In this document: positions 57,241 to 64,000 of the stretch, one piece after another | Position numbering within the stretch: position 1 is the first letter of the stretch | Layout: each line of letters opens with the position of its first letter | Assembly: GCA_052148295.1 (NCBI GenBank) | Contig: JBKQIP010000162.1 | Span: forward strand, 1-64,000 | DNA from: Bog-473 sp052148295 | GTDB lineage: Bacteria > Actinomycetota > Acidimicrobiia > Acidimicrobiales > RAAP-2 | Direction: 5' to 3' | Length of the DNA: 64,000 bases | Notes under the pieces: model-generated | Databases searched by the model: none | Told to the model about the DNA's origin: nothing | The model's input: the letters and a program-made list of their open reading frames with translations, nothing else | Made by a program: the position numbers and the translations under genes

Positions 57241-58392
57241 TCAGGCGGACGGCCAGCTGAGCAGGGGAACCAGCATCTCGGCCGGGGTGAGCGAGCCGTG
57301 GCGGGCCCACAGCCGCAGTTCGCCCGTGTCGGCCGGGTCGAGGAAGGCGGTCGGCGCGTGGGGCGCCAGCAGCACGTCGCCCAGCCTCGACGCCACGGCC
57401 ACCGACGGGGTGCCACCCAGCCACCCCTCGTCGACGATCTGGTCCCGCGTCCGCACCCAGGCCACGTCTCCGTACAGCTCGCCGGCCGCCCCCGCCACGG
57501 CGTCGGTGGCCCCGGGCCGGACATGGAGCCAGCGGAACCGGCCCTCGCCGCTGAGCAGCGTGACGGCGTCCATCACGTCGGCGCCAAGGATCTCGCCGGT
57601 GCCCCCCACGTCGACCTGCCCGTGGTCGGCCGTCACCACCAGCACCCCCCCGGGCGGCAGGACGCTCAGCACGTCGGCCACCAGCCGGTCCACCGCCACC
57701 AGCTCGTCGTCGTAGTACTCCCCCAGGCCGTCGGCGTGGGCCACCTTGTCGATGCCCTCGTAGTAGGCGTAGACGAACCGCGCCCCCTGCCCGAGCACCG
57801 ACCGCACGCCGGTGATCAGTCCGGCCGGCGTGTGCCAGCGGTGCAGCTCGCCGTCGCCCAGGTGCGCCGCCGTGAAGCCGGTGGGCCCGTAGTCGTGACG
57901 GGTCACCACCGGCACCGGCCGCGGGGCGCCCGGGAACGTCGGGCACGGTTGGAAGACGGAGGCGGGCACCCGCACCCGGGCGTCGACGCCGCCGATCGTC
58001 CACGCCAGGACGTTCATGATCTCGTCGCCCCACGCCACGCGGTAGCCGACCACCCCGTGCGCCGATGGCGGTCGCCCGGTCACCAGCGAGGTCAACGCGG
58101 CCGCGGTGGTGCTGGGCGCCACCGAGGTGATCGGCCCCCCGATCCCTTCGGTCAGGGTGGGGGCCAGCTCGTCCCGGGCGGCCAGCTGCTCCCAGCCCAG
58201 GCCGTCGAGGACCAGCAGGACGACCTGAGAGGCGTCGGCCACGCCGTCCGGCATCCACGCCGGCAGTTCCGCCCGGCCGTAGATGCTCCCCAGCAGCCCC
58301 GGCAGCACCCCGGTCAGGCACGCTCCCCCGAAGTCGGGCAGGAGGGGTCGCGGTCCATCGGCTGCGGTCTCCGGTCCCTCGGCTGCGGTCAC
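57241..58392 (-). CDS. alkaline-phosphatase-superfamily phosphodiesterase/pyrophosphatase
   Basis: The 383-residue enzyme has the superfamily metal sites: VVLLVLDGLGWEQL at the start of the core, nucleophile Thr in TSVAPSTTAAALTSLVTGRPP, YYEGIDKVAHADG and VVTADHGQVD. It resembles type I phosphodiesterase/nucleotide pyrophosphatases. The GTG at 58392 is chosen because a TACGGT box sits eight bases upstream; an earlier GTG (58419) is possible. There is no signal peptide, so it is probably cytosolic. Confidence 0.87.
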   Translation of the reverse strand: MTAAEGPETAADGPRPLLPDFGGACLTGVLPGLLGSIYGRAELPAWMPDGVADASQVVLLVLDGLGWEQLAARDELAPTLTEGIGGPITSVAPSTTAAALTSLVTGRPPSAHGVVGYRVAWGDEIMNVLAWTIGGVDARVRVPASVFQPCPTFPGAPRPVPVVTRHDYGPTGFTAAHLGDGELHRWHTPAGLITGVRSVLGQGARFVYAYYEGIDKVAHADGLGEYYDDELVAVDRLVADVLSVLPPGGVLVVTADHGQVDVGGTGEILGADVMDAVTLLSGEGRFRWLHVRPGATDAVAGAAGELYGDVAWVRTRDQIVDEGWLGGTPSVAVASRLGDVLLAPHAPTAFLDPADTGELRLWARHGSLTPAEMLVPLLSWPSA

Positions 58393-58400
58393 AGCGGGAC

Positions 58401-58406
58401 ACCGTA
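58401..58406 (-). promoter_or_regulatory. -10 box (TACGGT) for the phosphodiesterase gene
   Basis: TACGGT is followed by eight bases and GTG 58392; it supports the shorter start. Confidence 0.4.
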
Positions 58407-58442
58407 GACCCGCGAACACCTCGCTCCCGACCCCCGGGCCGG

Positions 58443-58448
58443 TAACAT
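58443..58448 (+). promoter_or_regulatory. -10 box (TAACAT) for leaderless rrf2 gene
   Basis: TAACAT is followed by CGGCAT and GTG 58455, a six-base gap, divergent to the phosphodiesterase promoter 37 bases away. Confidence 0.5.
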
Positions 58449-58454
58449 CGGCAT

Positions 58455-58892
58455 GTGAGGGTATCGACGCGGGGCGACTACGCCTGCCGGGCTTTGCTGT
58501 CGCTGGCGCTGCACGGCGGCGAGACGCCGACCTCCGTGCGTGACATCGCCGAGCGGACCGCGTTGCCCCAGCCCTACCTCGAGCAGATCCTGCTCGCCCT
58601 CAAGGGCGCCGGCCTCGTCCGCTCGAAGCGGGGCGTGGGCGGCGGGTACGTGCTGGCCCGCCTCCCCGAGGACATCAGCCTGGCCCAGATCATCTCCGCC
58701 GTGGACGGCCCCATCGCCGCGGGGGACTTCGGCGAGCCCCACGCCGACGGGGCCTGCGACCACGAGGGGCAGTGCGTCCTGCTCGCCGTCTGGGCCGACG
58801 TCGGGGAGACCATGCGGACCCACCTGCAGTCCTACAGCCTGGCCGACATGGTGGCCCGGGCCCGGGGCAATGTGGCCGCCCCGGTGAGCTGA
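58455..58892 (+). CDS. Rrf2 family transcriptional regulator
   Basis: The 145-residue regulator has the Rrf2 winged helix (VSTRGDYACRALLSLAL ... SVRDIAERTALPQPYLEQILLALKGAGLVRSKRGVGGGYVLA). The sensor loop has CDHEGQC, a C-x5-C pair, but the third cluster cysteine of IscR is replaced by Trp (C-x5-C-x5-W). It may bind an Fe-S cluster with another ligand, or sense thiol/redox state directly. Targets are unknown. Confidence 0.9.
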   Translation: MRVSTRGDYACRALLSLALHGGETPTSVRDIAERTALPQPYLEQILLALKGAGLVRSKRGVGGGYVLARLPEDISLAQIISAVDGPIAAGDFGEPHADGACDHEGQCVLLAVWADVGETMRTHLQSYSLADMVARARGNVAAPVS

Positions 58893-58898
58893 CCCCAC

Positions 58899-59474
58899 TC
58901 AGCCCAGCCCTTCGGGGAGCCGGTTCCACACCTCCACCACCGGCGTTTCGCGCTCCCATCCGAGCAGGCTGACCGCACCGGCACCCAGGGAGAAGAGGCG
59001 CCCCGCCACCGGCGGGAGGCCCAGCCAGCGCGCCGCCAGCACGCGCAGCAGGTGCCCGTGGGCCACGCACAGCGTGTCCGCCTCGGACCGCCGGGCCCGC
59101 TCGATCACCCGGTCGGCGCGGCGGCCCACGTCGGCGGCCCGCTCGCCGTCGGGCACCCCGTCGGCCCACAGCGTCCATCCGGGTCGCTCGGCCCGTATCT
59201 CGACCGTGGTGCGGCCCTCGTAGGCGCCGTAGTCCCACTCCAACAGGTCGGGCTCGGGCTCCCCGTCGAACCCGGCCAGGGCGCAGGTGTCCGCCGCCCG
59301 CCGCAGGGGGCTGGTGAGCACCAGGCCGAAGGAGAGGGTGCCCAGCGCTTGACCAGCGACTTTGGCTTGCCGGCGGCCCTCGTCGAGGAGCGGGAGATCG
59401 GTGCGGCCGGTGTGCCGGCCCGAGAGCGTCCACTCGGTGGCGCCGTGGCGCAGGAGAGCGAGGCGTGGTGGCAC
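58899..59474 (-). CDS. histidine phosphatase family protein
   Basis: The phosphoglycerate-mutase-like phosphatase has the catalytic RHG in LALLRHGATEW, SPLRRAADTC, the acid/base EWDYGAYEG and the second histidine in CVAHGHLLRVLAARWLG. From GTG 59474 it is 191 residues; a TTG 12 codons upstream (59510) is possible. Many such proteins act on sugar phosphates or phosphoglycerides; the substrate is not known. Confidence 0.88.
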   Translation of the reverse strand: MPPRLALLRHGATEWTLSGRHTGRTDLPLLDEGRRQAKVAGQALGTLSFGLVLTSPLRRAADTCALAGFDGEPEPDLLEWDYGAYEGRTTVEIRAERPGWTLWADGVPDGERAADVGRRADRVIERARRSEADTLCVAHGHLLRVLAARWLGLPPVAGRLFSLGAGAVSLLGWERETPVVEVWNRLPEGLG

Positions 59475-59631
59475 GGCCTGTAGGTCACCACGGGCCGACG
59501 GCGGCTGCAACTTCGGGTCCGAACAGCCCGATGGAATGATGCGGCCTCATCGGGTGTTGTACCGGGCAGATTCAACCCGGTGGACTCCGGGTACGGATGA
59601 GAGAGAGCGAAGAGCGTCGGGAGACAGAGCG

Positions 59632-60468
59632 ATGAAGAGCGCGGTGAGCACGGCCGACACCCTTGGGTTGATGTTGCGTGATCTGGACCAGTTCCCCATG
59701 CCCGATCACGAGCAGCAGGTGGAGTTGGCCAAGCGCGTCGCCGCGGGGGACCAGCTGGCCCGCCAGCAGATGGTGGCGGCCAACCTCAGGCTGGTCGTGC
59801 ACTGGGCCCGGCGTTACCAGGACCGCGGCGTGGACATGGCCGACCTGGTCCAAGAGGGTGCCTTCGGCCTCATGCGCGCCGTCGACAAGTTCGACTGGGA
59901 GCGGGGCTTCCGGTTCTCGACCTATGCCACCTGGTGGATCCGCCAGGCCCTGCAGCGGGCGGTGCAGCAGCACGGGCGCACCATCCGGATCCCCCTCGAG
60001 GTCGGTGAACAGATCCAGCGGCTCGAGCTGATCAAGGCCGAGCTGGCCAATGCCCTCGGGCGGACCCCCACCGAGGAGGAGCTCAACGAGGCCACCGGCA
60101 TGACCACCGACGAGCGCCAGTCCCTCGAGGACGTGGCCCGGGTCACCGCCTCCCTCGATCAGCCGGCCGCGTCCGAGTCGGCCACCACGCTGGGCGAGCT
60201 GGTGGCGCCCGACCCCACGGACTTCGTGGCCGACGTGCACGAGACCATGGTCTACGACCGGGTGCGCGACGCCGTCGAGAAGCTGCCCGACCTCCAGCGC
60301 GACGTGCTGCGCCTGAGGTTCGGGTTCGGCGGGGACTCGCCCGCCTCCCTGCAGTCGACCGCGGAGCGGCTCGGTGTCGGCGTGCGGAGGGTGCGGCGGG
60401 CCGAGGAGGAGGCGCTCGCGGCGCTCTCCTTCGACGCCGACGTGCTCGGCGTGCACCAGGCCGCCTAG
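59632..60468 (+). CDS. RNA polymerase sigma factor, sigma-70 family group 2/3
   Basis: The 278-residue sigma factor has region 1.2 (about 10-35), region 2 with core-binding and -10-recognising residues (NLRLVVHWARRYQDRGVDMADLVQEGAFGLMRAV then FRFSTYATWWIRQALQRAV, 51-111), region 3 (about 120-200) and region 4 with a helix-turn-helix (LPDLQRDVLRLRFGFGG ... STAERLGVGVRRVRRAEEEAL). Region 1.1 is missing, so it is not the primary sigma but close to SigB/SigF-like stress or RpoS-like factors. A GGGAG ribosome site precedes the ATG. No anti-sigma gene is adjacent. Confidence 0.9.
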   Translation: MKSAVSTADTLGLMLRDLDQFPMPDHEQQVELAKRVAAGDQLARQQMVAANLRLVVHWARRYQDRGVDMADLVQEGAFGLMRAVDKFDWERGFRFSTYATWWIRQALQRAVQQHGRTIRIPLEVGEQIQRLELIKAELANALGRTPTEEELNEATGMTTDERQSLEDVARVTASLDQPAASESATTLGELVAPDPTDFVADVHETMVYDRVRDAVEKLPDLQRDVLRLRFGFGGDSPASLQSTAERLGVGVRRVRRAEEEALAALSFDADVLGVHQAA

Positions 60469-60498
60469 CCCGGTCTCTCCGTCGACGCCGACAGGCTC

Positions 60499-60517
60499 GG
60501 CCGTCCACCAGACGGCC
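60499..60517. terminator. bidirectional hairpin between sigma factor and rluD
   Basis: GGCCGTC-CACCA-GACGGCC is a perfect 7-bp stem with a five-base loop, midway in the 83-base gap between convergent genes. No T-run; likely a shared terminator. Confidence 0.5.
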
Positions 60518-60551
60518 CCGTCGTTGGGCCCAGAGGGTGGCTAGGGATGGC

Positions 60552-61496
60552 CTAGCCGTCCCCCCCAAGCTCCAGGTACGCCTCCAGGTCGCCCGGGAGC
60601 GGTGCCGTGAACTCGACGCGCCCGCCCCGTCGCGGATGGGTGAAGGACAGGCGGAAGGCATGGAGGAAGAAGCGGCCCGAGGGCAGGCCCGGGTCCGGCG
60701 CGCCGTAGCGGGCGTCGCCCACCACCGGATGGCCGATGGCCGCCATGTGGACGCGGATCTGATGGGTCCGCCCGCTCTCGAGGCCCAGCTCGACCAGGGT
60801 GGTGGGGCGGGGCGGGCCACGGCGCTCCCGCACGGTGTAGCGGGTCCGGGCCGGGCGGCCCCCGGCGGTGACGGCCATCTTGGTCGGCGTCCGCGCCGAC
60901 CGGCCGATGGGCGCGTCGATCTCGCCCCGGTCGTCGGGCACCGTCCCCTCCACCAGGGCCAGGTAGTGACGCTGCATGCTCCGGTCGGCCAGCTGGGCCA
61001 CCAGGGAGGCGTAGGCCGGCTCGCTGCGGGCCACCACCATGAGCCCCGACGTGCCCTTGTCGAGCCGGTGCACGATCCCGGGCCGATCGGGCGGGCAGAC
61101 GCCGGCCTCCACCAGGGCCGCCGTGTCGGGGAAGCGCGACAGCAGGCCGCCGACCAGGGTGCCGCCGCGGTGACCCGCCCCCGGATGGACCACCAGGCCG
61201 GCCGGCTTGTCGATGACCACCACGTCGGCGTCGGCGGGGACCACGCCGAAAGCCACGACGGGCGCGGGCCCGACCGGCGCCTCCCCCGCCTCGGGCAGGT
61301 GGACGGTCATACGGGAGCCCTCCCGCAGCAGGTCGCGGCCGGCGGCCACCGCCACCCCGTCGACCAGCACCCGGCCCGAGGCGATGAGCTCGGCGGCGGC
61401 GGCGCGCGAGACGTCGGCCACCATGGCCACGCCGCGGTCGGCTCGGACCCCGTCCAGCAGGGCCGGGACCTCCACCGAGACGGTGCGCCCGCTCAC
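60552..61496 (-). CDS. rluD: RluD-type 23S rRNA pseudouridine synthase
   Basis: The 314-residue enzyme has an N-terminal S4 domain (about 10-65) and a pseudouridine synthase domain: VVVIDKPAGLVVHPGAGH, the catalytic aspartate 146 in GIVHRLDKGTSGLMVVA, and ESGRTHQIRVHMAAIGHPVVGD. RluA/RluD family members modify 23S rRNA; the exact sites are inferred from the position next to lspA, as in other actinobacteria. The GTG overlaps the lspA stop (GTGA). Confidence 0.94.
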   Translation of the reverse strand: MSGRTVSVEVPALLDGVRADRGVAMVADVSRAAAAELIASGRVLVDGVAVAAGRDLLREGSRMTVHLPEAGEAPVGPAPVVAFGVVPADADVVVIDKPAGLVVHPGAGHRGGTLVGGLLSRFPDTAALVEAGVCPPDRPGIVHRLDKGTSGLMVVARSEPAYASLVAQLADRSMQRHYLALVEGTVPDDRGEIDAPIGRSARTPTKMAVTAGGRPARTRYTVRERRGPPRPTTLVELGLESGRTHQIRVHMAAIGHPVVGDARYGAPDPGLPSGRFFLHAFRLSFTHPRRGGRVEFTAPLPGDLEAYLELGGDG

Positions 61497-62002
61497 GAGG
61501 TGGCCGGGTGGGGACGACCCGTCAGCAGCGCCACCGCCAGGAGCACCACCCCCACGGTGACGCTGGCATCGGCCACGTTGAAGGTGGGCCAGTGGCTGAG
61601 GGTGATGAAGTCGGGCACCCGCCCCGCGTGCCCCCCGAAGAGCCGCTCGCTCACGTTGCCCGCGGCGCCGCCGAGGACCAGACCGCCGCCGACCGCCTCG
61701 AGCACCGTCCGCACCCGTGCCACCACGACGGCGATCACGACCACCGCCACGCTGAGCAGGAAGGTGACCAGCCCGGCCCGGCCGCTGAAGAGGCTGAAGC
61801 CGAAGCCCGAGTTGAACGACAGCCCCAGACCGAACGGCCCCCACACGTGCTCGGCGCTGCGGAGGTGGTCCACGGCGATCGTGGTGGTGACCCAGTCGGC
61901 CACCAGGACCAGGGCCGCCAGCCCGTAGGCCAGGGCTCGCAAGGGCCCGGCGCCCCGGCGGTTCAGCGCCGCGACAGTCCCCCGCTCTTGCAGGCCACGC
62001 AC
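61493..62002 (-). CDS. lspA: lipoprotein signal peptidase (signal peptidase II)
   Basis: LspA cuts the signal peptide of diacylglyceryl prolipoproteins in the membrane. There are four transmembrane helices and the aspartic-protease pair: the first Asp in VPDFITL and the second in FNVADASVTVG, with NSGFGFSLFSG and GNVSERL. The common GNxxDR is GNVSER here. The start is uncertain: GTG 62002 overlaps the end of the upstream gene by 40 bases, and no other standard start fits before the first helix. Confidence 0.9.
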   Translation of the reverse strand: MRGLQERGTVAALNRRGAGPLRALAYGLAALVLVADWVTTTIAVDHLRSAEHVWGPFGLGLSFNSGFGFSLFSGRAGLVTFLLSVAVVVIAVVVARVRTVLEAVGGGLVLGGAAGNVSERLFGGHAGRVPDFITLSHWPTFNVADASVTVGVVLLAVALLTGRPHPATS

Positions 62003-62814
62003 AGACGGGCGTAGGGAAGGGCCCGCAGGCGGGGCTTGGGTATGGGCTGGAAGCAGCGCTCGCAGTAGCCGTAGGTCTTGTCGGCCAGGCGCTCCAGGGC
62101 GTAGTCGATCTCCTCGACGGCCAGCGCGGCCTGGCCCGAAAGGGCCAGGTTCCGCTCCCGGTCCACCGTCACCGTCCCGCCCTCGCCCGACTCCTCGTCG
62201 AACTGGACGTCACCCGGCTCACGCTCGAGCGCCAGCGAGTCCGCCTCCGCCCGCAACGAGGTGGCCTGCTCCTGGTAGATGGCCCGGTCGGCCAGGAGCA
62301 GGTCCTTCTGCTCGTCGAGGAACTTGGTCTCCTTGGCGTACGGTCCCGTCTTGGGCCGCACCGGTGGCGCCGCCTTCGGCCGGGAGCCCAGCGTCTTGAT
62401 GGTCCGGGTGGCGGCGGGAGCCTGGGCCGGCTCGGGTGTCTCCTTCTTCGTGGCCTTGGACGCCTTGGTGGCCTTGGGCGCCTTCTTGGCCACCGCGGCG
62501 CGCTTGGCCGACTTGGCCGTGGTCGCCTTGGCCGTGGTCGCCTTGGCCGCCTTTCCCGCGTGGGAATTGGGGGACGCCGGGGGCTTGGAGGACACCGTCT
62601 TCTTGACCACCGGCGCCTGCTTCTTGGCCGCCGCGGCCGCGCTCTTGGGGGCTGGTGCGCTCTTGGGCTCCGGTGCGGTCTTCTTGGTCATGACGGCTTT
62701 CTTGGCTGACGGGACAGCCCTCTGAGACTTCTTCTTGACCACGGCCTGCGGGGCCGCCGGTGCTCGCGACGCAGGCACCTTCTTCGGAGCCGTGGCCTTG
62801 CTCGCTGGGCTCAT
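61963..62814 (-). CDS. DksA/TraR C4 zinc-finger protein with long lysine/alanine-rich N-terminal tail
   Basis: The 283-residue protein is a fusion of two parts. Residues 1-160 are a low-complexity Lys/Ala/Pro tail with KATKASKATKK-type runs like histone H1 or the tails of mycobacterial HupB. Residues 165-283 are a DksA/TraR-like coiled-coil and zinc finger (FLDEQKDLLLADRAIYQEQA; then Cys251, Cys254, Cys272, Cys275). It could bind RNA polymerase through the finger and DNA or RNA through the tail. A good GGAGG ribosome site precedes the ATG at 62814. It lies between divIVA and lspA. Confidence 0.88.
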   Translation of the reverse strand: MSPASKATAPKKVPASRAPAAPQAVVKKKSQRAVPSAKKAVMTKKTAPEPKSAPAPKSAAAAAKKQAPVVKKTVSSKPPASPNSHAGKAAKATTAKATTAKSAKRAAVAKKAPKATKASKATKKETPEPAQAPAATRTIKTLGSRPKAAPPVRPKTGPYAKETKFLDEQKDLLLADRAIYQEQATSLRAEADSLALEREPGDVQFDEESGEGGTVTVDRERNLALSGQAALAVEEIDYALERLADKTYGYCERCFQPIPKPRLRALPYARLCVACKSGGLSRR

Positions 62815-62826
62815 CGTTCCTCCTTC

Positions 62827-62846
62827 CCGGCCGTTGCGACGGCCGG
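62827..62846 (-). promoter_or_regulatory. perfect 8-bp hairpin just before the dksA-like ribosome site
   Basis: CCGGCCGT-TGCG-ACGGCCGG (plus strand) folds as an 8-bp stem with a four-base loop, ending just before GGAAGGAGG. It may control ribosome access or be a remnant terminator. A weak promoter, TTGCCC-N18-TATCGT (about 62880-62909), lies upstream of it. Confidence 0.4.
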
Positions 62847-62915
62847 TCCCCTGACGGCGACCGCGTCGAGGGAGCGGGTGACGATAGCGGACCGTACCCA
62901 GCAGGGGCAACAGCG

Positions 62916-62935
62916 CCCCGGTGACACCACCGGGG
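62916..62935 (-). terminator. terminator hairpin after divIVA
   Basis: CCCCGGTG-ACAC-CACCGGGG, a perfect 8-bp stem with a four-base loop, begins right after the divIVA stop. There is no T-run. It separates divIVA from the dksA-like gene. Confidence 0.55.
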
Positions 62936-62936
62936 G

Positions 62937-63674
62937 CTAGAGCGGGCGAGCCGCCCCCGTGGCGCCACCGCCCGCCGCGTTCTGGAGGTTCAGTGTAGGG
63001 GCGCCGTCGTCCGCACCGTCCGATTTGGGCGACGGCGCGTCACCCCCCTCGGCCGCCGGTGCCTTGTCGGACGACTTCGGCCGCACGCCCATGAGCGAGT
63101 TGGCCGGCTGCACGTTCTCGTCGACCCACTTGAGGATCTCCGACAGGGCGGTGCGCAACCGGTTGCGCTCGGACTCGAGATGGCGGGCCATGCTCTCGAC
63201 ATCGGCCGCCAGCTTGGCCCGGCTGGCCTCCAGTCGCTCCACGTCCTCGCGCAGCTGCCGCTCACCCTCGGCGTGCAACTGCCTCGCCTTCTCTTCGGCC
63301 CCGGCCACGATGGCGGCCGCCTCGGCCTCGCTCTCCCGCTTGGTCTGGTCGACGAATTTCTGCGCCAGCAGCAGCGTGCGCTGGAGCGTCTCGTCGGAGA
63401 GTGCCGCATCCGTTGCACTCTCCGCCTCGGGGGCGGCGGCGACGACCTCGGCCGGCTCGCTCCGCTTCTCCGATTCGAGCTGGCCGATCCGCTCGCTGGC
63501 CTGGCGCAGACGCTCGTTCAACTGGCGCACGTGCTCCTGGAGCGCCTCAGCCTCCTGGGCGGCCTTGTCGAGGTACTCGTCGACCTCGTCGACGTTGTAG
63601 CCCTTGAGGCCGAGCCGGAACTCGACGGTGCGGAGGGTGTCGAGCGTGGATGAGGTGGATTGCGAATTGTCCAT
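62937..63674 (-). CDS. DivIVA domain-containing protein (Wag31-like)
   Basis: The 245-residue protein starts with the DivIVA lipid-binding motif (TVEFRLGLKGYNVDEVDEYLDKAA, about 16-39) and continues as coiled coil (LQEHVRQLNERLRQASERIGQLESEKR; then 95-180), ending in a disordered tail. Wag31/DivIVA proteins mark negatively curved membrane at poles and septa and guide growth in actinobacteria. The position between yggT and lspA matches the conserved division cluster, though ftsZ and sepF are not in the window. TAGACT ends eight bases before the ATG. Confidence 0.9.
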   Translation of the reverse strand: MDNSQSTSSTLDTLRTVEFRLGLKGYNVDEVDEYLDKAAQEAEALQEHVRQLNERLRQASERIGQLESEKRSEPAEVVAAAPEAESATDAALSDETLQRTLLLAQKFVDQTKRESEAEAAAIVAGAEEKARQLHAEGERQLREDVERLEASRAKLAADVESMARHLESERNRLRTALSEILKWVDENVQPANSLMGVRPKSSDKAPAAEGGDAPSPKSDGADDGAPTLNLQNAAGGGATGAARPL

Positions 63675-63682
63675 GGGATCGG

Positions 63683-63688
63683 AGTCTA
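63683..63688 (-). promoter_or_regulatory. -10 box (TAGACT) for divIVA
   Basis: TAGACT is followed by eight bases (CCGATCCC) and the divIVA ATG. Confidence 0.45.
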
Positions 63689-63718
63689 TCCATCACCCCC
63701 TGGCGGCTCGGGGTGCCC

Positions 63719-63976
63719 TCAGCGGAAGAGCACGCCCACCACCACGTACTGGAGCACCAGGAAGACCACCAGGAACGAGAGGTCGAGGCCCCCCACCGGC
63801 CGGATCACCCGTCGCACCGGGGCCAGGACGGGCTCGGTGGCCCGGTAGAGGAAGCGCTGGACGCCGCCCAGGGTGCTCCCGGGGTCGATCCGGAACCAGC
63901 TCAGCAGCGCCATGGGGAGCATGATGAGCCACAGGTACAGCTCGACCAGGACCCCGGCCAGATGGAAGATGTTCAC
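63719..63976 (-). CDS. yggT: YggT family membrane protein
   Basis: The 85-residue protein has two membrane helices (about 5-26 and 67-84) joined by a loop with the family motif FRIDPGSTLGGVQRFLYRATEPVLAPVRRVIRP. YggT proteins accompany sepF and divIVA and are linked to division and osmotic response in several bacteria. GTG 63976 is the likely start, close to the window edge. Confidence 0.9.
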   Translation of the reverse strand: MNIFHLAGVLVELYLWLIMLPMALLSWFRIDPGSTLGGVQRFLYRATEPVLAPVRRVIRPVGGLDLSFLVVFLVLQYVVVGVLFR

Positions 63977-64000
63977 TACAGGGTGAGAGTACCCGACTCA

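Overview
This 64 kb window is chromosomal DNA of a high-GC Actinomycetota, most likely of the class Acidimicrobiia or a close relative. The signs are the actinobacterial integration host factor (mihF) beside gmk-rpoZ-coaBC-metK-priA, a Bpa/PafE-type proteasome activator ending in Gly-Ala-Tyr-Leu, a PriA without helicase motifs, DUF222-HNH and secreted DTR-repeat proteins, and many GTG starts. The class is inferred from gene content alone. I see no rRNA, tRNA, CRISPR, prophage, IS element or replication origin. No gap between genes exceeds about 185 bases.

Layout. 1-632 is a truncated alpha/beta hydrolase. 752-3541 (all minus strand) is the riboflavin set ribD-ribBA-ribH, without ribE, read from a near-consensus promoter flanked by two AGAAC-N2-GTT inverted repeats. 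3699-7562 is a large secreted S53 peptidase. 7669-9460 is a phosphonatase-like hydrolase plus a FAD oxidoreductase. 9507-18166 is the housekeeping array mihF-gmk-rpoZ-coaBC-metK-priA-def-fmt-methyltransferase-rpe (listed in transcription order). 18217-27355 is the complete UMP pathway up to its last step except pyrE, pyrR-pyrB-pyrC-carA-carB-pyrD-pyrF, with a PyrR-type RNA hairpin in the leader. 27399-29281 holds a GT-C membrane glycosyltransferase and a lone cyclic-nucleotide-binding domain. 29402-34668 is aroC-aroK-aroB-aroQ-pepQ-efp-nusB.

34851-42039 is a mixed stretch: an NfuA-like Fe-S protein, small unknown genes (one with eight cysteines), a flavin-reductase-like protein, a lipoprotein, tyrS, a carotenoid oxygenase and a DUF222-HNH protein. 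42008-47534 holds the menaquinone genes menD, menH, menA, menB and menE on alternating strands. 47716-52269 holds an SDR, a DUF255 thioredoxin-like protein and two unknowns. 52374-58392 is dnaE, an RDD protein, bpa and an alkaline-phosphatase-superfamily enzyme. 58455-60468 is an Rrf2 regulator, a histidine phosphatase and a group 2/3 sigma factor. 60552-63976 is the division/envelope group yggT-divIVA-dksA-like-lspA-rluD.

Genes inside operons are tightly coupled through ATGA, GTGA or TGATG overlaps. Many first genes have a TANNNT -10 box only 6-9 bases before the start codon, which suggests leaderless transcription. The parts most unlike a textbook actinobacterium are the interrupted fmt-rpe-rib array (no rsmB and no ribE, with a protease and a phosphonate-type pair inserted), the ribD control region, the short tandem repeats that start at stop codons, the symmetric menB/menE -10 box, and the DksA-type zinc finger fused to a histone-H1-like tail.
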